Shown in pieces: positions 31,901-40,630 of a stretch of 64,000 bases of DNA. The position numbers and the translations under genes were made by a program. How positions within the stretch are numbered: the stretch's first letter is position 1; every line of letters starts with the position of its first letter. The stretch is taken from the NCBI RefSeq assembly GCF_020103725.1, contig NZ_JAHXBG010000001.1, positions 496,001-560,000 of the forward strand, in the 5' to 3' direction. The notes below the pieces were generated by a model. The model was not told where the DNA came from and searched no databases. It saw nothing but the letters and a program-made list of their open reading frames with translations. The stretch is from Hyalangium gracile. Its GTDB lineage: Bacteria; Myxococcota; Myxococcia; Myxococcales; Myxococcaceae.

Positions 31901-33565
31901 ATGAGCCAGAGCGTCAGTCCAGAAGGAGCGCGGGTACGTTGGTTGGTGGCGGGGGCCTTCACCCCCGTGCCCTCGGGCCGCAGGTTCCTCCTCACCGGAG
32001 ACTCCTTCGCCTCGGAGCTGGCCAAGGCCGCCGCCGGCCTGCGCGTCACCGTCCCGGACCGTCTGGGCGGGGCCGAGCACCGCACCTTCGAGGTGTCCTT
32101 CGACAAGCTGCGCGCCTTCCAGGTGATGGACGTCATCGCCGCCGTGCCCGAGCTCAAGAAGCTCCAGGGCCTCACCGAGGGCTTCATGAAGGCGGACCCC
32201 TCCCGCCCCCTCACCCCGGAAGAAGGCGCCGCGCGCATCGCCGAGGTGGTGGGCGCCGGCAAGCTGTCCGCCGCCGTCTCCGCCGCCCTCGGCGGCAAGC
32301 CCGAGCCCACCGCTCCCGCCGCGCCGAGCACCCCGGCCCCGTCCTCCAGCAGCGGGGGAGATCTCGTCGGAGAGCTGCTCGCCTCGGCGGAGGCCTCCTC
32401 TCCCACCGCCACCGCCAAGGCCGGCGTGGACGCCTTCGTGAAGGCCATGGCCCCCAAGACGGCCGGCCCCGCCCGCATGAGCCCCGACGCGCGCCGCGCC
32501 GTGCGTGACGCCATCGAGCTCGCGCTCATCAACACCGCGAAGGACCTGCTCGCCGCCGAGCCCGTGGCCCGCATCGAGGCCGGCTGGCGCGGCCTGAAGT
32601 TCCTCCTGGAGCAGTGCCCCACCGCCTCCGGCATCGCCATCGAGGTGGTGGACGTGGCCCCCGAGCAGGTGCCCGACGCCCTGGAGCAGGCCGTGAACGC
32701 CGAGCCCTTCGAGCGTCCGGACGTGTGCTTCGTCGTCGATGACACCGATGACGTGGCCCGGCTGCGGAAGCTGGCCTCGGTGGGCGAGGAGGCCCAGGTG
32801 CCCGTGGTGGTGGCGGTCACGCCCGCGCTGCTGGGCACGAACCTGGCCGGCCTCTCCACCGCGCTGGATGACGCCGCCACCGGCACCCAGGGCGACTGGG
32901 CCGAGCTGCGCAAGGACGACGCCACCCGCTGGCTGTGCCCCGTGCTCAACCGCATGGTGGCCGCCAGCGAGAAGCGCGGCGTGCTCAACCGCGCCAGCTT
33001 CGCCAGCCCCACCTTCGCCGTGGCCGCCATGCTCTCGGCCAGCTTCGTGGCCACCAGCGGCTTCGCGCGCATCACCGGCCAGGGCGGCGGCCTGCGCGCC
33101 CCCGGGACGTGGGAGCCCTCCAGCGGCAAGGACTCGGGCTCGGCCTACCCCACCGAGGCCTTCCTCTCCATCCGCGTGCAGACGCGCCTGTCCGAGCTCG
33201 GTGTCCTCGGCGTGGGCAGCGGCCGCAACACGGACATGCTGCTGCTCTCGGTGGCTCCCATGGCGTGCGGCAACCCCCACGTCATGCCGCTGCCGGCGCA
33301 GATCCTCACCGGCCGCATCGTCCGCTTCGCGCTCTGGGTGCGAGACCAGCTCCCCGCCGGCTCCAGCGCCCAGGAGATGTCCGCCCTGTTCTCCCAGGCC
33401 GCCGAGGTGTTCCTCTTCGGTGGCTCGCCGGAGCTCGGCAAGCTGGAGGCGCAGCTCGTCCCCGGAGAGGGTGGCAAGCAGCTCATCAAGGTGGCCGCCG
33501 CGGTGAAGCCGGAGCAGGCCGGCACCCGCTTCCAGCTCGAGTTCTCCCTGCCCATGCGCCACTGA
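31901..33565 (+). CDS. Solitary TssB-TssC-like contractile sheath fusion
   Basis: A 554-aa protein. Residues ~10-90 resemble TssB (RFLLTGDSF, LRVTVPDRLGG, then FEVSFDKLRAFQVMDVIAAVPELKKL). After an Ala/Pro-rich linker (~130-160), residues ~200-420 resemble TssC, with AEPVARIEAGWRGLKFLLEQC (the 'AAWRGL' region), DDTDDVARLRKLASVGEEAQVPVVVAV and WAELRKDDATRWLCPVLNRM. In type VI secretion, TssB and TssC form the contractile sheath and are usually separate genes. ATG 31901 was chosen because AGGAG lies five bases upstream; an earlier ATG at 31883 lacks a site. No other tss genes are visible nearby, so this may work with a distant locus or in a derived contractile system. Confidence 0.78.
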   Translation: MSQSVSPEGARVRWLVAGAFTPVPSGRRFLLTGDSFASELAKAAAGLRVTVPDRLGGAEHRTFEVSFDKLRAFQVMDVIAAVPELKKLQGLTEGFMKADPSRPLTPEEGAARIAEVVGAGKLSAAVSAALGGKPEPTAPAAPSTPAPSSSSGGDLVGELLASAEASSPTATAKAGVDAFVKAMAPKTAGPARMSPDARRAVRDAIELALINTAKDLLAAEPVARIEAGWRGLKFLLEQCPTASGIAIEVVDVAPEQVPDALEQAVNAEPFERPDVCFVVDDTDDVARLRKLASVGEEAQVPVVVAVTPALLGTNLAGLSTALDDAATGTQGDWAELRKDDATRWLCPVLNRMVAASEKRGVLNRASFASPTFAVAAMLSASFVATSGFARITGQGGGLRAPGTWEPSSGKDSGSAYPTEAFLSIRVQTRLSELGVLGVGSGRNTDMLLLSVAPMACGNPHVMPLPAQILTGRIVRFALWVRDQLPAGSSAQEMSALFSQAAEVFLFGGSPELGKLEAQLVPGEGGKQLIKVAAAVKPEQAGTRFQLEFSLPMRH

Positions 33566-33617
33566 GGCGCCGGCCCCGCGCACCGCGCCCGTCCTGCCTG
33601 GCGCGGACGGGCGCGAG

Positions 33618-34082
33618 TCACCCGCCCGAGGAGCCCGAAGGCCCCGCCTGGGCCGCCAGCAACCTCTGGTGGCGCTCGGACAGGAGCGTGGGCTCCACCC
33701 TCCGCCGCAGCCCGTCGAACACCCGTGCGTCCTCCCCTTCGAGCCTGGCGCCCAGCACCTGGGCCTCGAGGAAGAGCTCCAGCGCCAGCCCCCACCGCAC
33801 CGAGGCGCGCGCGGGCTCTGCCTTCTGCTCGAACAGCTCGCCCTCCTCGGCCACCAGCCGCGCCAGCACCACCACCCGGAGCGGGTGTCCCAGCAGCCGG
33901 GCCGTCGACTCCGCGTCCGCCATCGTCAGCGTGCCGTACTCCATGCCCAGCAGGGACAGCGCCGTGTCGCGGATGAGCTGCTGGGCCTGCTCCGGCTTCC
34001 GCTCTCGCTTGAGCTTCAGGAGGGCCGCGAACGCGGCGGCGAACTGCTCGATGAGCCGCTCGATGTAGTCCTTGCGAATCAT
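33618..34082 (-). CDS. DUF6483-like helical protein
   Basis: A 154-aa protein beginning MIRKDYIERLIEQFAAAFAALLKLKRERKPEQAQQLI, which is the usual start of DUF6483-like proteins (RxDYIxRxIEQ). The remainder is alpha-helical with no membrane segment or catalytic motif. Its role is unknown. It ends in a low-complexity Gly/Ser tail. It lies just downstream of a DUF2378 gene on the same strand (24-bp separation), so they may be co-transcribed; both converge on the sheath-fusion gene. Confidence 0.75.
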   Translation of the reverse strand: MIRKDYIERLIEQFAAAFAALLKLKRERKPEQAQQLIRDTALSLLGMEYGTLTMADAESTARLLGHPLRVVVLARLVAEEGELFEQKAEPARASVRWGLALELFLEAQVLGARLEGEDARVFDGLRRRVEPTLLSERHQRLLAAQAGPSGSSGG

Positions 34083-34106
34083 GAACCCTCGCCCGCCCGG
34101 GCCTCG

Positions 34107-34652
34107 TCAGTCACGCCACGAGGCGCGGTAGGTGGTGCCCTGCTCATCCGCGTGGATGATGTCCACGGTGCAGCCCGGAGCCCCGCTCGCGCGCAGCGCC
34201 GCGAGGAATACTCCCTGCACGAAGTAACGCAGCATGCCCGGGTCGTTCATCCACAGCTCCATCACGGTGGGCGCCAGGTCCTTGACGCGGACCTCCGAGT
34301 AGTTGTTGCCCGAGCGGAAGCTCTTCTGGGCGCGGGCCAGCATCCGCCGAGGCCCCAGCGCCTTGAGCATCGCGAACATGGAGCCGCCCAGCACCGTCTC
34401 CTGGTAGCCCTCCACCAGCCGCTCGCCGAGCAGCCGCCACCCCTCCGTCTCGGGCCGGTCCGGGTACAGCTCCCGCGCCGCCACGCCGATGCACTCCGTC
34501 CATGTGTCGAAGGGATAGGCGGGCAGCAGCTTGTGCTCGAGGTCCACCCCCGCAAGCCGCAGCTTCTCCTTCAGTCGCGGAGTCATCTGCCCCGCGAGCC
34601 CTCGCACGAAGAGTCCCTCGATCGTGTGATCGAAGACGAGCCTGTCCGCCAT
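34107..34652 (-). CDS. DUF2378-family protein (myxobacterial)
   Basis: The 181-aa protein begins MADRLVFDHTIEGLFVRGLAG, then LRLAGVDLEHKLLPAYPFDTWTECIGVAA, which is the hallmark of the DUF2378/TIGR02265 family (VVFDxTVEGLFxRxL and LLPAYPxxxW). This family occurs in many copies in myxobacteria and its function is unknown. ATG 34652 was chosen over the GTG at 34673 because the family starts there. It is followed by a DUF6483-like gene. Confidence 0.9.
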   Translation of the reverse strand: MADRLVFDHTIEGLFVRGLAGQMTPRLKEKLRLAGVDLEHKLLPAYPFDTWTECIGVAARELYPDRPETEGWRLLGERLVEGYQETVLGGSMFAMLKALGPRRMLARAQKSFRSGNNYSEVRVKDLAPTVMELWMNDPGMLRYFVQGVFLAALRASGAPGCTVDIIHADEQGTTYRASWRD

Positions 34653-34784
34653 GGCGATCAGCGTCAGCGGCACGGGCGTCCCGGGTCAAGCCGCAAAGCG
34701 CCACGGCTCGCCACCCGAGGTGTCCATTTGCCTGGGATTCCAACCTGGGGTCTGCTGCACCCGCTTCCACTGAGGAGGGGTTCT

Positions 34785-35189
34785 GTGTCGGCACTCGGTC
34801 TGGTCTTCCTGATGGTCGGTGTGGGGTCGCTGATAGGCGGGCTCGTCGCGATGGGCCGCACCAAGAGCTTCCTCGCCCAGGCGCGAGAGGCTCGGGCCGA
34901 GGTGGTGGCCGTGCAGCAGCGCACCGGCAGCAACCGGCAGAAGTCGTACTACCCCGTGTTCCGCTACCGCACGGAGCAGGGCGCCACGAAGGACGTCGTC
35001 TCGTCCGTGGGCTCCAACCCGCCGCGCTACAAGGAGGGCGACAGCCTCGCCATCCTCTATGACCCGGCGAAGCCCGACAGCGTGCGCATCCACTCCTTCT
35101 TCAACGTGTGGGCCGGGGCGCTCATCCTCGGCGCCATCGGCGTCATCTTCCTCATCGTGGCCGGCATCACGATGGCCACCAGCGGCTGA
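34785..35189 (+). CDS. DUF3592 membrane protein
   Basis: A 134-aa protein starting at GTG 34785 with AGGAGGGG about four bases upstream. It has an N-terminal membrane helix (ALGLVFLMVGVGSLIGGLVAM), then a small soluble domain typical of DUF3592 (AQAREARAEVVAVQQRTGSNRQKSYYPVFRYRTEQG, then YKEGDSLAILYDPAKPDSVRI), then a second helix (WAGALILGAIGVIFLIVAGI). The domain lies outside the cytosol in most family members. Function unknown. Confidence 0.88.
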   Translation: MSALGLVFLMVGVGSLIGGLVAMGRTKSFLAQAREARAEVVAVQQRTGSNRQKSYYPVFRYRTEQGATKDVVSSVGSNPPRYKEGDSLAILYDPAKPDSVRIHSFFNVWAGALILGAIGVIFLIVAGITMATSG

Positions 35190-35222
35190 GCAGCCCGGAG
35201 CCTTGGAAGCGCACGGGCTCCC

Positions 35223-35810
35223 TCAAGGCTCCTGGCCCGCGGGAGCCGAGGCGGACGGCTTCAGCGGGGCGGCCACGGGCCAGGGCCAGTGGCCTCTCGG
35301 AAGCGCGAGCGCCGCGTAGACGTCCCTCACCCCCGAGCCGAGCACGCCCACCGCCATGAGGCTGAGCACCGCGCGCAGGGCCTCGGGAACGGGCGCGGGC
35401 TCCACGACGAGCCCGGTGGGCAGCCGCCAGGCCTCGAGCAGCACCGGCACGAGGTGCGCCAGCACCGCGCCATAGAGGATGGCCATCACCGTGTGCATGC
35501 AGCGCTCGCCCGGATACACGCCTCCGAGCGGCTGGCGCACCCTGTCCTCCACGACGAAGTCCGCCAGGGTGATGACGATCTCCGCCGCGATGACGAGCCC
35601 GAGCACTCCCGCCCACGCTCCGCGCCAGGCCACCCACGGCAAGCTCCCGAAGAGCAGCGCATAGAGGAAGTCCCGCGCGGCATGGAGCAGCAGTTCCGGG
35701 CGGGTGCCCGGGACACCCGCGGGCAGGCGCGCGCGCCACTCGTGGTAGTAGAGCGTGTCGAACGCGCCGAGCGCGCCCTGGATGGCGAGCAGCCACAGCG
35801 CGGTGCTCAT
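35223..35810 (-). CDS. Multi-pass membrane protein, unknown
   Basis: A 195-aa protein starting at ATG 35810, overlapping the upstream stop by four bases (ATGA). About four or five hydrophobic helices: ALWLLAIQGALGAFDTL, DFLYALLFGSLPWVAW, WAGVLGLVIAAEIVITLADF, MAILYGAVLAHLVPVLLEAW and a C-terminal one. The short motif TLYYHEWRARLP lies between the first two. The coupled upstream gene is a DUF4166-like protein, and myxobacterial DUF4166 proteins are often beside membrane proteins. No catalytic motif is evident. Confidence 0.78.
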   Translation of the reverse strand: MSTALWLLAIQGALGAFDTLYYHEWRARLPAGVPGTRPELLLHAARDFLYALLFGSLPWVAWRGAWAGVLGLVIAAEIVITLADFVVEDRVRQPLGGVYPGERCMHTVMAILYGAVLAHLVPVLLEAWRLPTGLVVEPAPVPEALRAVLSLMAVGVLGSGVRDVYAALALPRGHWPWPVAAPLKPSASAPAGQEP

Positions 35811-36439
35811 GGAGACGTCTCCTCCGGATTCACGAGGCCTTCGTAGGTGAGCAGCCAGCCCAGGACGGCGGCGCCAATCTTCACGTGCACGCGCATGCCC
35901 CTGGGAGCCTCGAGCGTCATCGCCTCGACGCGAGGCGCCAGCAGGCGCGGCAGCGGCAGGCGCCAGGAGCCCAGGCAGAGCAAGGCCCCCACCTGCTCGT
36001 AGGCGAGCCCTCCCTCCACGGGCCGCAGCCGGAAGACACACTCCACCGGACCGAACCGCTCGCCGAGCAGCTCCCGCGCGCACTCGCGCTGCCAGGTGAC
36101 GAGCCGGTGGCCGCCGAAGCTGCGCTCCCAGCGCTGGCCCTCGCCCTCCCGCTGCACTCGGAGCACGGTGGGCACCGCGTCGCCGGCGGCGGGGAAGCGG
36201 CAGAGCCAGCCAATCACCCGGGACAGCAGGCCTCCTCCCCGGCGGACGGTGAGGCGCCCCGTGGCGCTACCCTCCTCGTGCATGCGACGGACGACGGGAG
36301 GCAGCCCCGCCCAGTGGGCGCCGAGCATGCCCGCGTAGAGCGACGGAGCCGGCATCGGCGCGAGCGCGCGGGCGGTGGCCACCACGAACCTGGACCTCCT
36401 GAACACCTCGGGTGCCCGCGCAGCATACGCCGCAAACAC
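35807..36439 (-). CDS. DUF4166-like protein
   Basis: A ~210-aa protein. The core resembles DUF4166: SLYAGMLGAHWAGLPPVVRRMHEEGSATGRLTVRRGGGLLSRVIGWLCRFPAAGDAVPTVLRV, then ERSFGGHRLVTWQRE and ECVFRLRPVEGGLAYEQVG. The family has no known enzymatic role. The first ~28 residues upstream of MPAPSLYAGML are poorly supported; the true start could be ATG 36355. Its stop overlaps the start of the following membrane protein, so they are a two-gene unit. Confidence 0.75.
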   Translation of the reverse strand: MFAAYAARAPEVFRRSRFVVATARALAPMPAPSLYAGMLGAHWAGLPPVVRRMHEEGSATGRLTVRRGGGLLSRVIGWLCRFPAAGDAVPTVLRVQREGEGQRWERSFGGHRLVTWQRECARELLGERFGPVECVFRLRPVEGGLAYEQVGALLCLGSWRLPLPRLLAPRVEAMTLEAPRGMRVHVKIGAAVLGWLLTYEGLVNPEETSP

Positions 36440-36481
36440 TCCGCGCCGGGAGCGGGGGTGCTCGCTCGCCCGGTGCCAGGC

Positions 36482-37009
36482 TCAGGGCTTCAGGCGCAGC
36501 AGGTAGGCCTCGAGGTAGACGGTGGACGTGTCCAGGTCTCCCTCGGGAGTGCGCACATAGCCGCGCTGCTGGTACATGCGGGCGACGCCCTTCACGCCCC
36601 GGCGCACGTGCAGCGTGATGGCATCCACGCCCCACTGGCGAGCCGTCGCCTCCGCCGTGTCGAGCAGCGGGCGGGACAGGCCCTTCCCGTGGTAGCGCAC
36701 CGCCGTGGCGAGGTGCCGCAGGTCCGCGGCGTTTGGCAGCCAGGCCTCCGAGCCTGGAGCTCCCGGCGGGAAGAGCGCCACCGTGCCAGCCACCTCGCCG
36801 TCCACCTCGGCCACCCACACGCTGGCCACCGCGCGCTTGCTCGCCACATCGCGCAGGGCGCGCTTGCGCTCGTCGGTGTAGACGACCTCCGGCATCTTCA
36901 GGGCGTACTGCGTGACGTACGCGTCGACGAGGATCTCCCCGACGATGGAGTCGTCCTCGGGTCGGGCCTCCCGAATGATGGCCTGGCGCACCACATCCGT
37001 GTCGCTCAT
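36482..37009 (-). CDS. GNAT-family N-acetyltransferase
   Basis: The 175-aa protein contains a GNAT fold: IREARPEDDSIVGEILVDAYV at the start, VWVAEVDGEVAGTVALFPPG (beta-4) and LRHLATAVRYHGKGLSRPLLDTAEATARQWGVDAITLHV, where YHGKGLSRPLL is the acetyl-CoA-binding Q/R-x-x-G-x-G/A loop (here RYHGKGL). MYQQRGYVRT is the usual C-terminal strand. ATG 37009 was chosen because upstream codons are Pro/Arg-rich. Substrate unknown. Confidence 0.88.
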   Translation of the reverse strand: MSDTDVVRQAIIREARPEDDSIVGEILVDAYVTQYALKMPEVVYTDERKRALRDVASKRAVASVWVAEVDGEVAGTVALFPPGAPGSEAWLPNAADLRHLATAVRYHGKGLSRPLLDTAEATARQWGVDAITLHVRRGVKGVARMYQQRGYVRTPEGDLDTSTVYLEAYLLRLKP

Positions 37010-37050
37010 GGGCCGCGCTCTACCACGGCCCGAGCAGCCCGGCGCCACCT

Positions 37051-38298
37051 CTATAGGAAGCGGTCGATGAGCCGCGGGAAGTTCTCGGCCAGCTTGCGAA
37101 TCCACCCGCGCTGCCGCCACCCTCGCGCGTGAATCTGTCGCGAGTGGACCAGGTCCTTCTCGAAGGCCGCCGCCACGGCCGCCGCCAGCGTGGCGTCCTC
37201 CACCACCAGCGAGCCCTCCTCCACGTCGTTGAGGGAGAGCGGGTCCATGTTCGTCGAGCCGATGACGCTCAGCTGGTCGTCCACCAGGATGACCTTGGAG
37301 TGCATCATCGACAGCTCGTACTCCCAGATGCGCACGCCCCCCTCCAGCAGCTTCGCGTACGAGGCGCGCTGCCCCGCGTGCACCGGAGAGACGTCATGGT
37401 GCCGGCCGGGCACCAGCACCCGCACATCCACGCCCTGCTTCACCTTCAGGATGAGCATGTCGCGGATGTCGTCGGTCGGGATGAAGTAGGAGTTGGCGAT
37501 CCACAGCCGGTGCCGGGCCGCGGCGATCGCCACCAGCGTCATCCTCCGCCCGTCCGAGAGGAAGGACTCGCCCGTGCTGCCGATGAAGCCGGCTCGCGCC
37601 TCGCCCGCCGGAGCCAGCGCAGGGAAGCACTCGGAGGGCAGGAAGTCGCCGCCCGCCTCCTGCCAGTTCTCCGCGAAGGCCTGCTGGATCTGCCGCACCA
37701 CCGGCCCCCACACCCGCACGTTCGTGTCGCGCCACTCCTCGGCGTTGCGCGCGTCTCCCATCCAGCTCTTCCAGATGCCCCACCCGCCGGTGATGCCCAC
37801 CTCTCCGTCGCGCACCACCAGCTTGCGGTGCATGCGCGCCAGGATGCGCTTGAGGTTCAGCGAGGAGATGGAGCCCTGGATGGGGCGGAAGACGCGCGTC
37901 TCGCAGCCCACGGCCACCAGCCTCGAGGACACCGCCTCGAAGTTCACGCTGCCCAACGGATCCACGAGCACCCGGCAGGCCACGCCCGGCTGACGCTCGC
38001 TCAGGGCGCGGATGAGCCGATCCGAGGGCTCGCCCGGTCGCCAGATGTAGCTGAGGATGTGGATGCTGGAGCGCGCCGCGCGCACCTCCTCCTCGATGGC
38101 GTCGAAGATGCGGCCGTTGTTCACCAGCTCCACGCTGTGGCCGGGCTCGAGCGCCACGCCCGTGGACTGGAAGAAGGCCTGGGACACCCCATCCGGCCCC
38201 TCCGGCACGTTCCGGATGCGCAGATCATGCCGGTGGTTGCGGTAGGAACAGCCCACGCACGTCAGGAGGAGGATGAGGACGGGCCAGCAACGGATCAC
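37051..38298 (-). CDS. PLD-superfamily cardiolipin-synthase-like lipoprotein
   Basis: A 415-aa protein with a lipoprotein leader (MIRCWPVLILLLTCVGCS; Cys at the lipobox) and two phospholipase D HKD motifs: HRKLVVRDG near residue 155 and MHSKVILVDD near residue 330, each with the downstream Gly/Ser/Thr context (GITGGWG and GSTNMD). The arrangement matches bacterial cardiolipin synthases and other PLD-type phospholipid transferases. It lacks the usual N-terminal two-helix membrane domain of ClsA; the Cys anchor suggests an envelope location instead. It is followed by the GNAT gene on the same strand after 41 bp. Confidence 0.9.
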   Translation of the reverse strand: MIRCWPVLILLLTCVGCSYRNHRHDLRIRNVPEGPDGVSQAFFQSTGVALEPGHSVELVNNGRIFDAIEEEVRAARSSIHILSYIWRPGEPSDRLIRALSERQPGVACRVLVDPLGSVNFEAVSSRLVAVGCETRVFRPIQGSISSLNLKRILARMHRKLVVRDGEVGITGGWGIWKSWMGDARNAEEWRDTNVRVWGPVVRQIQQAFAENWQEAGGDFLPSECFPALAPAGEARAGFIGSTGESFLSDGRRMTLVAIAAARHRLWIANSYFIPTDDIRDMLILKVKQGVDVRVLVPGRHHDVSPVHAGQRASYAKLLEGGVRIWEYELSMMHSKVILVDDQLSVIGSTNMDPLSLNDVEEGSLVVEDATLAAAVAAAFEKDLVHSRQIHARGWRQRGWIRKLAENFPRLIDRFL

Positions 38299-38540
38299 CC
38301 CCGGAAGCTATGTCCCGGGCCTCCTCCTGGCGCGAGGAAGCGTGCAGCCAGGTGGGCTCTTCGAAGGACAGCTGACACTCCGGGGAGTACGGCAGGAGAC
38401 GACATCCCCCTCACGTCTGTCGGCTGGTCAGCCGCGGACTTCGGGGAGCCTTGGAAAGCCGGTGGCATCCGGCCCATACCGTGACCACCCCTTGAATCCC
38501 ATGGACGCCCGACCTGTGAGGGCGTGTGCCGCAGAGGCTT

Positions 38541-39194
38541 ATGCAAATCTCCCTGGTCGCTCTGGCGCGTGGCGCCATCCTGCTCTGGCTGCTGCTCTGC
38601 GCCTCCACGGCGTTGGCGCAAGCGGACGCTCCGCCTGTCCACTGGACGTCACCGGCGAGCAACGGGCCTTCCCAGCGAAGCCTCACCGATGCGCCGCTCT
38701 CCGCCGGGGCCTGGTGGGCCCATGGCACGCTGACGCTGGTGCCGCTGGGGGGTGTGTACGGGGCGAGCCGGGTGCGGGACGAGCGGCTCTGGGCCACCGG
38801 AGCCCAGGCGGGCGCGGGGATGCTGGCGGGGTGGTTACCGTCCCGGCTGCTCTTCTTCCGCGCCCAGGATGCGGGGCCGCGCTGGACGGAGTGGTCGGTG
38901 GCCACCTTCGGGGCGGGGCTGGTGCTCACACCGCCGCTGGCGGGGCTGGGCACCTGGGCCATGGGCGAGTGGGCCTTCCACGGCAGTCGGGACCGCGGCG
39001 CCGCGCTCCTCGGGGCGATGGGAGGCGCGGCGGTGGGCACGCTGCTCGGCGCGGCGGTCTTCGGGCTGCTGGAGTACGTCACCGGGCCGGGCCCGCGACT
39101 GCAGGCGTGGCGCCAGTCCATCGCGCTGGGCTTCGTGGGCGCGGGGGCCACCGCGGGCTACCAGTGGGCCGGCCGAGGCCCCCGGCCACGCTGA
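38541..39194 (+). CDS. Hypothetical membrane protein with signal peptide
   Basis: A 217-aa protein. ATG 38541 was chosen because AGAGG sits four bases upstream; GTG 38526 would add five residues. It begins with a signal peptide (MQISLVALARGAILLWLLLCASTALAQA). The rest is Gly/Ala-rich with three or four hydrophobic stretches (LVPLGGVYGASRV, ATFGAGLVLTPPLAGLGTW, LLGAMGGAAVGTLLGAAVFGLLEYV), probably membrane-embedded. No domain recognised. Confidence 0.72.
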   Translation: MQISLVALARGAILLWLLLCASTALAQADAPPVHWTSPASNGPSQRSLTDAPLSAGAWWAHGTLTLVPLGGVYGASRVRDERLWATGAQAGAGMLAGWLPSRLLFFRAQDAGPRWTEWSVATFGAGLVLTPPLAGLGTWAMGEWAFHGSRDRGAALLGAMGGAAVGTLLGAAVFGLLEYVTGPGPRLQAWRQSIALGFVGAGATAGYQWAGRGPRPR

Positions 39195-39207
39195 CCCGCG
39201 CGAGCCC

Positions 39208-39669
39208 TCAGCGCAGCAGCTTCAGGGTGGACAGGGAGCGCTCGACGCGTCCCGAGCGGGGCCCATAGTCGCGCTCGGGAGCAGTGAAGCGGATGAGCAG
39301 GAAGCGGTCCTTCCTGGGCAGGAAGTACACGAAGGTCCGCGCATCCCCCTGGAGGAACTCGTAGCGCGCCACGTCCCCGGCCGGGAGCGTCCCCTTCGCG
39401 GTGTTCATCACCCGTCCCGGCACCGGCACGCCCGCGGCGCCCAGCACCGCCTCCGGGGGCGCCTCCAGCGGGGGAGGCGTTCCCGGCACCGAGCGCATCT
39501 CCAGCCCACCCTCGAAGAGGGCCACCGCGGGCGGGCCCGGCTCCTCCGAGGCGAGCTTCACGCCCGAGGGCGGCTCGTACTCGAGCCCCAGGGCCTGCGA
39601 GGAGACGGGGCGCGAGCACCCCACGGCGAGCAGCAGCAGCGGCAGCAGCGATAGCGCGGAGCGACTCAT
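39208..39669 (-). CDS. Hypothetical lipoprotein
   Basis: A 153-aa protein with a clear lipoprotein leader (MSRSALSLLPLLLLAVGCS). The mature part is Pro-rich with a C-terminal beta-rich segment (GDVARYEFLQGDARTFVYFLPRKDRFLLIRFTAPERDYGPRSG). No domain is recognised; this segment resembles small lipoproteins that describe error or damage terms, but that is not enough for a family call. It lies between two convergent/divergent neighbours without a clear operon. Confidence 0.72.
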   Translation of the reverse strand: MSRSALSLLPLLLLAVGCSRPVSSQALGLEYEPPSGVKLASEEPGPPAVALFEGGLEMRSVPGTPPPLEAPPEAVLGAAGVPVPGRVMNTAKGTLPAGDVARYEFLQGDARTFVYFLPRKDRFLLIRFTAPERDYGPRSGRVERSLSTLKLLR

Positions 39670-39703
39670 CCGGAGGACTCTGCCACGAAAGCCCGAGGGC
39701 GCC

Positions 39704-40630
39704 TCACTCCGTCGTCTGGAATTCTCCTCGCTGGTCGGGGCGGACGGCCCAGTACAGCAACATGTTGCGGTTCTCCACCGCCAGCTTCTCGAAGGCGCGC
39801 TGCAGGTGCTTCTTCACGGTGGCTTCCGTGCACCCCAGCTGCTGACCGATGTCTCGGTTGTCGAAGTAATAGAGCGCAAGCTCGACGACTTCGGCCTCGC
39901 GCGGGGTCAGCACCTTGCGCCACCTGGCGGGCATGGGCACGCCATGCAGGAGCTCCTCGAGCAGCAGCACCCAGGAGGAGGGCCTTCCCTCCTCCTCCAG
40001 GGGGGTGAAGGTGACTTTCAGGCTCCGGTCCTTGCCCTGCCGCTTCCAGGTGCGCTGCTCCTGCGTTCCCCCGCCCTCGAGGGTCGCCAGCAATGACAGA
40101 CGTTCCCACAGCTCGGTGGGCAGGCCATGGGGGCCTCGCTCCTCCGGGGTGAACCATTTCTCCAGCATCGCCGAGGCGCACCTGGAGCGCGTCTGCTCGG
40201 CGGAAGGCAGCTTCACGATGAGGCTCCCCACTCTTTCATACAGGGAGAGGGCCTCCACGAGCTGGTGATTCCTTGCCAGCCTCTCCCTGAGTTCGACGGA
40301 CCTGCACACCGCGGAGGCCAGAAGAGGTGCGAGCAATGCCAGCACGTCCTGCGCTCCCTGCCAGGCTGGCCCGGAGCGCTCTGGATGATTCGCGATTCCC
40401 AAGTCCACATAGCGCCGGCCCCATACCTCTGGGGGATAGGCAATAATGTCCGCGGGTACTCGTGTCACCCTTCCATTGCCTTGCGCAATCCCCTCTGGCA
40501 GGAAGACCACCGGGTCAGTGCCGCCCCACCCGCCTTGTCTGTCAAAGGAGTCCAGGAGCATTCCTGGCATTCCCAGCGAGCGGTTCAGCGCGCTCATCAA
40601 GGAGAAGATGAGCTTCAAGCAATTGTCCAT
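39704..40630 (-). CDS. LuxR-type (GerE HTH) transcriptional regulator
   Basis: The 308-aa protein ends with a LuxR-type HTH: LTPREAEVVELALYYFDNRDIGQQLGCTEATVKKHLQRAFEKLAVENRNMLLY (TPREAEVV, IGQQL, TVKKHL pattern). The N-terminal ~200 residues have no recognised sensor domain but include VCRSVELRERLARNHQLVEALSLYERVG, which is helical. ATG 40630 was preferred over a TTG at 40642 because GGAAGAGG sits directly upstream. It diverges from the Ig-like lipoprotein/O-antigen-ligase pair across a 333-bp region with a hairpin. Confidence 0.87.
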   Translation of the reverse strand: MDNCLKLIFSLMSALNRSLGMPGMLLDSFDRQGGWGGTDPVVFLPEGIAQGNGRVTRVPADIIAYPPEVWGRRYVDLGIANHPERSGPAWQGAQDVLALLAPLLASAVCRSVELRERLARNHQLVEALSLYERVGSLIVKLPSAEQTRSRCASAMLEKWFTPEERGPHGLPTELWERLSLLATLEGGGTQEQRTWKRQGKDRSLKVTFTPLEEEGRPSSWVLLLEELLHGVPMPARWRKVLTPREAEVVELALYYFDNRDIGQQLGCTEATVKKHLQRAFEKLAVENRNMLLYWAVRPDQRGEFQTTE

